Shown here in pieces: positions 1 through 10,800 of a stretch of 64,000 nucleotides of DNA. Source of the stretch: Dipylidium caninum (Eukaryota > Platyhelminthes > Cestoda > Cyclophyllidea > Dipylidiidae). The notes beneath the pieces are model-generated. The model saw only the letters and a list, made by a program, of their open reading frames with translations, was not told the origin of the DNA and did not search any database. Made by a program: the position numbers and the translations under genes. Within the stretch, counting starts at the first letter, position 1, and every line of letters starts with the position of its first letter. The stretch is from the NCBI GenBank assembly GCA_017562135.1, contig QEYB01001166.1, forward strand, positions 186,001 to 250,000. Direction: 5' to 3'.

Positions 1-457
1 AGAACCTGAAAATAAGAGAGCGAGAAAAGGGATTCGTGCGTCAAGGCCTTTACCTGGAAGTTTGTTCTTGAAGAGGCTTTTCACAACCGTGTCAGACGCA
101 TGACCGCAGGCTTTGCCAGGGGAGTTGTCGTAGAACCAGTGGCACACCATAGCCCTGTAGAAACTTGAAATAAGGCGAGAAAAAGAAATTAGGTGGAATG
201 CCTTTTCCCACCACCATGGTGAGTCCTACAATAAGGGAATGCTGCTCTCTGGCTTCTATGCCAACTTCTAGAGCGTTTCTCCTGCACGAGTCGTCCCTCG
301 TCCACACCCCCACCACCCCCTTCGCCATTACATTCGCCCCACACGGCGTCAGCAGCCTCCTCTGATTTGGTTGTCAACTGGAAAGGCACAATGTTGTGAG
401 AGAGGATTACTTTCTTTTCTCATATCGGGAATGGGATGGTGGGTTGGCCAACCTTAC

Positions 458-700
458 CTAGACCTGTAATTACCGAGAAAGTGAAACAGAGCAACTATTC
501 GTGGATTCCATCCATTACGACGAATGAAAAGGAATTCCACCGGTGCGGAGACGATCATCGCCACCTTGGCAAGACTGGGTGATGGTGTAATTTCTACACG
601 CTCCCACTTAATCTCAGTGATTTTTCTGTGAAGAGGACTGTTCACTCCGTCTGATATTATCGGAAGCGGAACCACAAGTCCCAGTCCTCATTACTTTCAC
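458..700 (-). CDS. Unidentified coding-like exon
   Basis: On the minus strand an open frame of about 75 codons ends at a good donor (TCTAG followed by GTAAGG, exon edge at 458). Its translation contains ISDGVNSPLH, EIKWERVEI and VEFLFIRRNGW. Composition and codon use look coding compared with the AT-rich flanks. I do not recognise the domain. It lies downstream of the zinc-finger exon at 1053-1230 and could belong to the same Rab-effector-like gene, but I could not make the phases of the two exons match, so it may be separated by an unseen exon or belong to another gene. The upstream edge is uncertain. Confidence 0.3.
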
Positions 701-1052
701 CTTCAGTCTGTCGCCCACTCTGTACATTATTCGCCAATTCACAATCTAACTCTTCACTCGTCCCCTCAATTCTTTCATTTACCTATCCCTTTGTCTGCTT
801 AATTTTGCGTGTGCTCGTTTATTCATTTACTTGTTCGTCCATTCGTGCGTCCACCCAATTCGTGACTTTTCCTCTCACCTTTCTGACCATCTTCCCTAGC
901 ATTCATGTCGTCTACTGCATCGGTGCCTCACATCTCGGTGGTTCCGGCTGTGTTGTGCCGATTCGCCTCAGGGTAGAATGGAAGCTTACATTAAGACCTG
1001 ATGGATAATTAGAGGAATCAACGGAATCGTCCTCCATCATCGGCCAACTCAC

Positions 1053-1230
1053 ATATCACGAGAGCAAATGGTGCAGAACATTTCACCGTCGTAAGGTTTG
1101 CTGCAGTTCCTGCAGACCTCACGACGACAGAGGCTGCAGGTTAGACGACGGTTGAGGAAAATGATGAACTGTCCTTGACAGATGGCACAAGAGTTTGTGT
1201 TCCCGGCAATGAAAGGGGCGCACGAGTATC
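1053..1230 (-). CDS. FYVE-type zinc-finger exon of a Rab-effector-like protein (partial gene)
   Basis: A minus-strand exon with acceptor CAACAG before 1230 and donor GATAT/GTGAGT after 1053. The translation carries eight cysteines in the order C-x2-C-x13-C-x2-C-x4-C-x2-C-x9-C-x2-C (CAIC ... CSLC ... CRNC ... CTIC), the spacing of the FYVE-related zinc finger in Rab-binding domains. Proteins of the rabphilin, synaptotagmin-like (Slp) and RIM families pair this finger with a preceding helix beginning with a xxEERxxIL motif, and such a helix lies upstream on the same strand (2694-2896). These proteins dock Rab-bearing vesicles at membranes. Which family member this is cannot be told, because the C2-domain region is not in the window. 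The exon enters with one carried base and leaves with two. Confidence 0.65.
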
Positions 1231-2373
1231 CTGTTGCAACAGATCATTGCGCAGTTTCCTCGAGAGGAAGAGTAAAATAAAGAATTCTTAATACTGTTGA
1301 ACTTACCATGCAGGCAACTCGTGAGATGCAGGCAGAGCTCACTCTGTCATTCGTAACACCAACTGTCAAATCGCTTTATCTCCCTTCCCTATCCCCTTGT
1401 CCATCCGTCTAGTCCCACAGCAAATTCACACTAATGTAAAGGAAGTGACTACGCATAGATGTCTACTCATGTCTAATCTTACTAGTTATGAGCCATAGGA
1501 ATGCAAGTTGTCAATTTATGAGCTTACAGGGCCTCCGATGGTTGTGACCACTACCAGCGGGCGAAAGTTCATTAATTTTGGGGCAATAAGACGTGTCCAA
1601 GTGTTAATAAATGCCAACACCTAGACGTGGGTCACGCGGCAAGTTGTGTCGCGTAGCTGCCTTAATCATAGGCTTCCCTGGCGCTTTATTACCCCCTCAT
1701 CAGACGGGAGGAGATGGGGATGGAAAAAGGGACATTGGTACTCTTCAGCGCCAATCATCGACAACTTCCGCTCATACGCCTCTCACAACGGTCCATGCTC
1801 ATTTGTAAATATACTTTTCCAGGGTAAAGATTAGTAGAAGACCCGTTAACAGCGTTTGGAACGAAACCTTTGATCGGATGAAGAAGAACTAATATGGAAC
1901 TTGTCAGTCCATCTGAATTAGGAGGTAAGAGAGAACAAGAGAGAAGGTGGATACCTCATGGCTTCGAATTTCCGCTGCACTCCTTTTATCTAATTACCGA
2001 TACAAAAGATTCTTCCTTTTATCTAGTTGGTTGGCAGTCGCAAATCACATCTTGTCTGTTACACCTCCCCTGTGCATTTACGTCTACTTGGCGCAGCGAG
2101 CAGTTGAAAGATAAAAAAAGCACACTGTACTAGCACTATTATTCCACGTCCTCCTAAAAGGTCACCGGATGAAAAAAAATAAGATTTCCGTACGTTTGGA
2201 GTAGGCAAATTCCAACGGCTGCTAGGTGAACTGCCACAGGCGCTTGGCGAGGCCACAAGTCGGCAAACCTAACTGGTGGAAATCAATTGTCGTCCATCTA
2301 CCACCCGTTGCCCATCCACGGGGAAGACGAAGCCACGGTGCGACGGTCATTTCCGCAATAAAAGGGCATCAGT

Positions 2374-2601
2374 CTAGACTAAGACCTGCAGCACCTCAAC
2401 TATGCGGCGAAGAGCAGGTATATCGGCCAAACCGATGCCGCTATCGATCGGCTGTGTCCGGGCCTCGAGGGCACACGCGGTTACACTCGGTCGATAAGTG
2501 CGTTCACCGATCGATACACGCGTCCCCGAGGCGATGAGTCGACTCATTTCGTCTCGAGGGTGGCGATGAATTAGTGAAGTGTGATACTGTCCCGTCCGCA
2601 T
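2374..2601 (-). CDS. Unidentified coding-like segment between RabBD helix and zinc finger
   Basis: An open minus-strand frame, GC-richer than its surroundings, whose translation includes GTRVSIGERTYRPSV and DSGIGLADIPALRRIVEVL. A possible donor (CTGCAG/GTCTTA) lies at the low-coordinate end. It sits between the Rab-binding helix exon and the zinc-finger exon, so it may be a linker exon of the same gene. The reading phase does not join cleanly to the zinc-finger exon as I read it, so either the edges are wrong or this is not an exon. No domain recognised. Confidence 0.3.
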   Translation of the reverse strand: MRTGQYHTSLIHRHPRDEMSRLIASGTRVSIGERTYRPSVTACALEARTQPIDSGIGLADIPALRRIVEVLQVLV

Positions 2602-2667
2602 CTACTCGAACTTAGTTCCCCACTGAAAGAACATGAAATGGCGGGTGGGGGTATTTTGGAGAGTGGA

Positions 2668-2679
2668 GGGGGGGGGGGG
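2668..2679. repeat. Homopolymer run of 12 G
   Basis: Twelve consecutive G on the plus strand, within a G-rich stretch at about 2641-2688. It lies about 15 bases inside the intron that follows the donor of the Rab-binding helix exon, so that intron starts with a C-rich run on its own strand. Confidence 0.9.
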
Positions 2680-2693
2680 AGAGGGGTGCTTAC

Positions 2694-2896
2694 TTGAGCC
2701 GATACTTCTCTCGACAGCGTACCTCCAAATCCCGCTTCACGACAGAGAGAATTGCCTGACGCTCCTCCTCGCTGAATCGGCTAAGATTCAACTGTGGCGA
2801 GGGACCGGATTTGTCACTCCCTGGCTGCGACGAAGTGGCATTATGTATGGATTTACTAAAATTGTTAATATATCCTTGTCCTTGCGCTGTTCGCAT
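2694..2896 (-). CDS. Rab-binding helix exon (RabBD-like), partial gene
   Basis: The minus-strand translation ends LSRFSEEERQAILSVVKRD followed by LEVRCREKYRL, then a strong donor (CTCAA/GTAAGC, exon edge 2694). The pattern L-x-x-(L/F)-(T/S)-E-E-E-R-x-x-I-L-x-V-x-x-R-D is the signature start of the Rab-binding domain in rabphilin, Slp/MyRIP and RIM proteins. With the zinc-finger exon at 1053-1230 on the same strand it forms the two halves of one such domain. The upstream edge is not certain: the preceding residues are Ser/Pro/Gln-rich and could be coding or intron. Homology is judged from motif memory only. Confidence 0.55.
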
Positions 2897-2999
2897 TGTT
2901 TGTTATTTAGCCTTTTGTGAAGAAAACCTATGAGTTCGTGGAAGAAAAATACACACAATGACTCACGCGCTCAAACATTCATTCCATTACTGACAAGTT

Positions 3000-5900
3000 T
3001 AGCTAAGGTGACAAGTCTTCCTCGAAATGGCTCATCAGCCCCGGTAACCTTTCGCCCGGTGGCATGCCGAGAACATGACTCGGCGATTTCATGAGTAGTT
3101 GGAAATGTTTAACGAGACTAACTTTTCAAATTACCCTTTACGAGACAGTCTAAATGATGGGAAAAAGAAGTCACGTGTCACCAAGACAGCAGTGCTAGTA
3201 CGAATCCATTTCGAGACATCGTAAATGCCCTCTCACAGGCAGAGGAAAGGTGTCGCCGCCTATAAGAAATTAGTGTTTCTTCACCAGGCGCTTAGTGCTG
3301 CTTTTTTTTGCGAAATCGTAGATTTAGGGGTTAGAACACAGTGCCACGCGTGCGGATCGTGCGTATTGGCGGCCTGAAAAATGTACAAACGGGGCTCGGC
3401 ACTCAACTATCTCCAAAAACCTTTTTTTTTCAATAGCTCATACCAAGTTTGTCTATATGCGGTCGCCCCGAACAATGAAAACACAAACCCGTGTTAACTG
3501 TTTCATGCCAATAGTGAGTTCGCTTAAATAAGTGAAATTTTCTGGGTCAATAAAGTTTCCACGTGAGGTATTACAATGCGACGGTATACACTGGCGCTAT
3601 TTAGTGTCTATTTTAGCACAAGATAAAGAAAATTTGCGAAGTGATAATTGGCCATTTGAAATGCAGTGTTTCTTTCGAAAATTACTGTTTTGTAAGATTA
3701 CGGCAAAAATAACAAATCAACTAATACTGCGAGTAAACTGAACAACAGGGCGGAGGGTGGTAGGGGACTAAAACAAGGGGGAAAGGGACACACCTTGGCT
3801 AGGTCAAATTCCCAATAGAAGCATAAATGAGTGTTCGTGTGAATGCTCTGCCTCCCGACATGACCTTGAAAATTCGCACCCGCGCACACAAATCACCGCG
3901 CTGTGATCATACCACTGAGCCAATTAATTTTCAAGCAGTCACCCGCGGAGGAATCGGAGAAAGCAGTGCCACAATTACACACGTGCGAATGAGAAGAGGT
4001 CAGTACGCTTAGTAAGCATGTCTGTTTGAAGGTCACACATCCAGCTAAAGTGTGCTTATGCAGGTGATATTTCGAGTCACTTTTCGAGGTAACAGGGAAA
4101 TTAATTTTATGGATATATTCGAGTGAAAGGTAGCGCTATAAGTGAGGCGGTAGAAAACACTTTCGTGACTGTTTCGTTCTGCAAAAATGAAACTTAACGA
4201 CATGAGGAACAAAGTACGGATATTTGAAGTGGAAATATTACAAATGAGGTACTAAATTAATTTTCTTATGAAAGCTTCATACAATCCCGAAAAGGTTATA
4301 TTTTTAGAAAGTGGAGTTGAGCTATTTGAATCTTAGGATTAGAAATAAGTCTTCCTGATAATGTTTTGTCCAATCAAAGTGGACCATCATCTATCGATTG
4401 GCGATTAACCCTACAACTTACTCCAATCAACAAAGTCCATTTCCCATTTGAGGCGGAAATCGATTTTCTATAAGTCATAGTTGCTGGTTGGCTTGGCTTG
4501 AGGGGCGAGGCGTGAAAGGACACCCCACTTTATTTCTTGCTAATGATGGAGGTGAGATCTGTGGGATAATCTTTCTCTCGCCACTTGTCTAGACATAATT
4601 ACCCAAAGATGCTAAGCCCTTGGGATTAGTGTTAATTTGCCACTTTTATGCGATAGTGGTTGGCACTACGCACTCACAATTTCATCATTAAAAATTTATG
4701 AGATGTAATTTACAGCTCAATATCAGCCAATGTAGTGAAAATAGGAAGGAAATAAACTTCTTTGTCTTGTAAGGTCCCATTTGTTGGCGTAAAGGAAATG
4801 AGAAGCTCTACATTGCGGTGATTCATAAATCTCTCCTCAAGTATTTATCTAAGTAGTAACAAATGTTTATGCCTCGCCACTGATAATAAGCTCATTGGGT
4901 GGATAGGAGGAGGCACAACTTGCAAATTTGAGGTCAATCACGTGAGTTGGAGGGATTTTTAGGAGGAAGTAGGAGCAACTGACGTACATCTTTACAGATG
5001 TTGGCATAGCGCTAAATATTTTGTCATGATGGATCTTCGAGATTTAACTTTGTAGATGTTGCCCCATTCGCCCTGCACATTTGTAGCTCTGCGAGCCTGC
5101 CCACCAAGAGGGAAGATTACCAGACTACAGAAAACGAGGATTCCGTTGATATTGCAATTTATAAATACACGCTTTGCATTTCCCACCTCTTTGGATTTAT
5201 GCCCTAAATTTCGAAGTATCCAGCTTCCCTGTACAGTCGGTTCAAGCTTATTTCTCCTTTTGCGCGATTATAACACTTATCTCCTCTAAGTGTTGGGCAC
5301 AACCGCAGCAGGGGCACTCATTAGATGTTAAATTCTTCAATTCATAGACTATTTTTCTTACCACTTCATGTGTGTGCACCTTCAAAGAGTCAACAATAAG
5401 CCATTTCGGATTTGTAGATTTGTGGAAAATTAATGAGACGCCTTGACTCCACTTTGCGAAGCACTCATTCTCCGTTCACGATCAAGTGTAAAGGCGATGC
5501 AACGGACTTCAAGTTGAAGGTTAGTTTTCAGTTCCTCTGAGAGTTATTCTTATTGGATGACAGAAGGGGACAACCCCACCAGCCTGCGAGGTGGGGTGGG
5601 CGGAGTGGGGCGTCTACCTGCACCAGTCTGACCCCCTGACTCATCCACCTTTCATTTAAATCGATTGAGTGAAACTCACGAAGGTCTCCTATTTAGCCGG
5701 GTGGGAGCGGCAATCCGCGTTCATAGCTTTTCCACCCCGAAAATAAATTGCCCCGCCTCCGGACGGCTTTTTAGCTCACTTCTCCGTTCACAGAGGCGGA
5801 GTTTGATCCACCTCATTGCGTTATTTTCTGCCCATATGAGAGGTTGCGTATGCAAAGTATTCTCGAAATGAGAGAGGTAGAAGGTTTTCTATTAAAAGGA

Positions 5901-7886
5901 ATATGTGCCGCTCAACAAAAGAGCGTCTCGCGTTATCAACCGCGTAAATGCGGGTAGGAGCAGTAGTGAAATGCATGATTTATGAATCAAAAACTTTTGC
6001 TGGCAGAAAGAGGATATCACACAATTGAGTTATGCGTGGAAAAGACTTTACTTTAGCAAACGAAGTTTGCTACAGGAAGTAATCAGGGACGATTAAGAGC
6101 TGAGCAAGTGGAGGCTCATAACATAAGAATACGAATGTAGCCTACAACTAGCAAATGTGATAATTGCGACCAGACGTTTAAGACGGTAACTTGGCATACT
6201 CGTGATAGCTTAAAAATGACAAGCTCTCGAAAACGGTCTTCAGTAGCCCAGGAATAAGACATTTCGTTGCACGACGATTGATAGGTGAAGCTGATGAACA
6301 CAATTACGCCCGCGTATATTAATAAAATTCCGAGTAACTAAGGCCAAACATTAAAGTCTATCGCAAGCCCACTTTTTTAGAGCCCCTCCTCAATAACCGA
6401 TTGTGACCGACCTTCAAGTGCACCACATCTACCCTCACATAATTTCCTGAGAAGTAATGCACCACACTCGATGGGGGCATTGTTTTTTCCGTGTGTACCG
6501 GGTGGGACGACTATATTCACAACTAATTGGCGTAATTTTATCGGAGCTGCTAGTTTGGGGCCATAATCGAAAGGTGTTGCCACTTAGAAAAACTTGCCTA
6601 CAAGGCAATTTGGAACAGGGATGGCAAATTAAGGGCTGCGGTTAGATGTCTCCTTTAATTGGCTTGTATCACAGGATTCGTTTTTTGTAGATCTGGACTC
6701 ATGGATTTTTGATATTACAAGGGTTTGTGTGTTGGTAAAAAGTCATTTGTTATCCAAATGATCCACAACAAGTTGACATGACATAGAACATTGTGTCACA
6801 TTTGGAGACTACGATCGATCTTTCAGATACATAAATTCGTTTTGAGTTCGTGATCTAGTGATGGTTATTGGAGTCTGAACTCGAAACTGGTAGACACTTA
6901 TCAGTTCTATTGTAGACGAAGAGAGATAACACGAGTGTTTACATCAAAGATGGATGTTGTTCCAGGTGTTATTAGTATGGATTTTAAAGAATCAATTTAA
7001 ATTGGGTGATGTTATTCGGACTTAACTGTGTAAAGTTTGAATTCAAAAGCATCAAAAACAATTTCTTTATAGGAAGCAAATTAGGGAGCGTAAAAAACCG
7101 GCGGAAAGAATAAAATGAGACGTAAAATTTCAAAAAGCAGGCAGTTAAAAAAATTTGCTAAGGAAAAACCACATGGAAGTTTAATGGGCAGAATAACCCC
7201 GAAACGGAGTGATATGATTTTTCCGTGTTTGGGTGAGTCACTATGATTTTGATTAGGATTCTGTCTCATGTTCAATTAGATAAAAATGCAAAAATATATG
7301 TCAAAATAACATGAAAATGGACGAATGGTTAAAATTGAGGCTACTCATATTATAAATCGAGCAACTGAGTGTCATGAAATCAAAAGTGCAAATCTGATCA
7401 CGCAGATAAAAAAAGTTACGAAATGGGAGATATAATGATTTAGGGAAACGTGTATGAAAGGAATATAATAGTAGTATAAAGATACATCGCCAACAAAGGC
7501 CGACGAAACACAAAATGCATTAGAGGATAAATTTTGGGTCCAAGACGTATCCTGTTACTTATCATCTTTATAGTCGAATATAACGGCCGATTTTGTTATA
7601 ATGATTCAAGTGGGTGCCGGCATATACTTTTCGACTTTCACATCTTCAGTCACTCTCGGTGCGATTTCCTGTTTTATTAAACTTGAATTCCCACATTTTA
7701 ATCTGTAAACTCACTAAACCTCCCGTAATCGCTTTTCTTAAGGGTGCTCATAATGACTTAAGTTGCTGTGAGAGATGCAATGGCTGCGAGGATGTAGCGT
7801 TAATGAGCGGTTTATTTTAAATAGATTGTTGTGAAAATGTAAGCCCTGTTATCTCACTGATCTACTTCTTTCTTCCTTTAAAGAAA
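3000..7886. other. Long region without a recognisable gene
   Basis: About 4.9 kb of AT-rich sequence. Open frames here are short and show no recognisable domain, and no repeat family or mobile element was recognised. One GC-rich patch (about 5571-5660) contains GC-box-like runs and could be a promoter or CpG-like element; otherwise I see nothing to annotate. Confidence 0.6.
5571..5660. promoter_or_regulatory. GC-rich patch with GC-box-like motifs (possible promoter)
   Basis: A short G/C-rich block stands out in AT-rich surroundings. It contains GGTGGGGTGGGCGGAG on the plus strand, with a second GC-box-like core (CCCCGCCTCC) near 5750. A minus-strand promoter here would face the Rab-effector-like exons at 1-3 kb, and a plus-strand one would face GHITM copy A. 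No TATA element or start site could be fixed. Confidence 0.2.
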
Positions 7887-7889
7887 ATG
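7882..7889 (+). promoter_or_regulatory. Splice-acceptor-like site just before the GHITM-A start codon
   Basis: The GHITM-A ATG at 7887 follows a pyrimidine-rich run and an AG (CTTCTTTCTTCCTTTAAAG, then AAA and ATG). An acceptor three bases before the start codon suggests either an intron in the 5' leader or a spliced-leader trans-splicing site, which flatworms use for some genes. VPS13D has the same arrangement. Confidence 0.35.
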
Positions 7890-10800
7890 AATGCGGCAAT
7901 TAAACTTGTTCAGGTCACTAGTCGTTCCTTATGCGAAACTAATGGTTTTCGCGTTCAAAACTTGGCTTTTCGTGAGTTCAAGTCGGGAAATGGATCTCTT
8001 CGCGCTTCTGTGCGTCAGAGAGTCGGGCATATGCGTGGTGAAGCTGATAACCGCGTGCCGTTTGGCCGCACCCAAGTGATCGGTAGGTTACTAACATGAT
8101 GTTAAAACCATTAACTCCTTAAGCACTTGATTTTAACATCCATCTACTTGCTTTGCTGCATATTTTTTGTTGTAGTAAATTTAAGATTTGTTCAAAATCA
8201 AGGCGAGTAAATAAGTACAGATTGTAACCAGAAACTATTTAAAATATATGGGTATCCACCTCTAGGCTTCAGCTGTTCCATCGCCGTGGAACGTTTAATG
8301 TGTGTAAAGTCGTCTTCCTTCATTAAAGGCGTTTTTCACTCATCCCAGCAGTTGAGTTGAAGTTACTTATTGTTATGTAACATATGTCAGTTCAGTGTCT
8401 CGCTTTCATCCGTTTTTTTCTCGCAGATTGTATTTATGCTTTGAGTGGACACCTCTGGGGTTAAGTCTTATTGTCATAATTCGCTTTGTACCCACCTCTA
8501 AAGTCGAAACCATAAATACCATTACAGCCCCGACATACGCGTGCGAACATATCCGTCTTTAGGTCCTTCAGATCAGTTTGATATGTCCCGTTTTTCCACT
8601 TTGATTTGAATATCAACCAAAGTTTTAAAGGAACGAAGCGTAATATATGAGTGTAGGTAACTCAGTATATGATGTTAATGGCGTCTTATGCGAGATGTCG
8701 GTGTGTGTTTGTGTGTATGTATATGAGTGTGGAGCCTAGGAGAGAGTGGAGGCACCTGGATGTTGTGGCCGATGGCGCCTGTGCGAGCTATGGAGGGAAG
8801 TGGGATGAGGGAGGGTGAAGCCTTCCTTACCTAGCTTTCTATGCCTCAAATGCGTCACATTTCATGGTCAATTGGTTGTGCGCTGTCGCATGCTACGGTC
8901 AATGTTCCAGGGTGCCTCGATGGTGGAATGGTGGTCAGAGGTGAGGTGGTTGAGTTCTTCCAATTGGCTGAGGTTCGGCTAGAATGAAGTAGACAGAAGT
9001 GCCTCCTAGTGTACGTGCCGCCATATCTGTGTGTAGCACGATCAGTGATGCAGCAATTTACGGAGGACATGATATTAAAAGTGGGAAGTGGGTTTACTCT
9101 GGAAGTGGGGAAGGCAGCCTTAATAGACCTCAAAAAATTGCGCGACATTCCAGCCCCGGGGTTGTGCATTGCGCCTTGTTTATTCCATTCTTTTTTGTTT
9201 ACCGTGATGATGGGAGTGGGATGGAGGTCAAGCAATGGTCTTGATTAGATTGGCTAACGCGACCCCCGATGGTCTCGTAATCTGAGCGTTACCCTCCGTG
9301 TGGTGCGTATTGTGTGTGCCTTGTTGGCTGGATCATTGGAAACCAGAATGTTTGCCTCTCGAACGGTGCATAAGATCTTGGATGGTTATCGGTAAGGTCA
9401 TGTGAGCCAGTATCTGGTGGGAAAGCGGCAACGTGGTCTGCGAGCTGTAGGAAGTTTGCTGAATTGTTGAGGAGAATGTGATAGTAGTAATTATTTGTGT
9501 TGTCCCCTTCAAGCTGTAGATTCAAAGCGTATGATAATTCTTGGTGGAGCAGCGCTGGGACTGGGTGGCCTCTGTCTTTACGGCCTATACGGCGCAGGTA
9601 GCAGTTCGAAAGGTCTTTCGATCCTGGACAAGTCTGCAGTTTGGCCAGACTACGTTCGTAGACGCGTCCAATCTACTTATGCATATTTGGCGGGCGGGGC
9701 AACTGTCGCAACCGCCTCCGCCCTTGCTCTCGTGCGCTCACCTGCTTTCATGCGTGTCGTTTTAAAAGGTGGCGTTATGGCGCCATTGGCTATGCTTGTT
9801 GCCAGTGTTGGCGCTGGCATGATTTGCCAGGTTCGTTTTTTTTATAATGGCATTAATTCTTCGAATATTAAATAGGTGCTTGTTCTCGACTCAGGGAAAC
9901 TTTTGCTATAAACTATTTCACGCTGTTATAAATGCACTTTTCCTGAGGTCAAAATATTAAGGTCACGATAGGCTTTCAGACAACACTTGCATAAGGATGT
10001 GGACATGTAGCGAGAATCAGATCCTAAAACCCTCATACCATTTATTTTGCCACCTTGAAGATGATTCCCTATCCACTTGACGGCAGTAAGTTCAATACAA
10101 AGCACGCGGCGTGGCTGCTCTACGCAGTAAGTTTGGGAGGTGTGGTGGCGCCGATCTGCCTTCTCGGAGGACCTATATTAACTCGTGCCGCCGTATACAC
10201 TGCCGGTATAGTAGGCGGTCTCTCTGCTGTCGCCGTCTCTGCACCCTCCGACCGCTTTCTGCGTTGGGGTGGACCACTTGCCATTGGTCTAGGCGTGGTA
10301 TTTGTTTCCTCTCTCGGTGAGAGCTCTTCCTTCCTTCCTTCCTTCCTCCCTTCCTTCCTTCCTCCCTCCCTCCCCCTCGTCTCCTCCTCTTGTCACCAAT
10401 GAAATTCTTACACATATGTTTTTTGTGGACTTTTCTAAAACCGCTTCTTATTGAAGACCACTTGTGAACCGCCGCAATGTCTCAGTGCTTGTAAGCGTTG
10501 GTAAAAGCACCTGTCTACCCGTTATAGTTGAGTTTCGTCCTCGCGGTCAGTTGTGAGCCGTCTAGCTGCCCTGTTATGAAGTGGTGTGATTTTGGGCCAC
10601 ACGTAAATGTCTTTTGGGATGAGGAATAGTATTGTTGAAGTGTCCTTTCATTACGTGTTTGCCCTATCGACCTCAGTGGTGAGACTCAGACACTCATTCC
10701 TGTTGTTGGTGGGAATGTTTGCGTGTACAAAGCTTCACAGTCCGACATTTCGGGATGCTTATTAAGCACCCATCCTGGGCCATTGGATGGTGAAAGTTAT

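Noticed and set aside
92..389. Minus-strand open frames with Gly-rich and Lys/Arg-rich runs at the left edge
   Set aside because: A good acceptor-like run (CCTTTCCAG) precedes one frame, but its phase cannot follow the exon at 458-700 and the product is low-complexity, so it was not annotated as an exon.
2226..2537. 103-codon plus-strand open frame
   Set aside because: It is antisense to the minus-strand coding-like segment at 2374-2601; the composition is Arg/His/Pro-rich and no domain is recognisable.
9541..9765. 74-codon plus-strand frame overlapping GHITM-A exon 2
   Set aside because: It is a shifted frame of a clearly coding exon; the GHITM frame matches the protein family.
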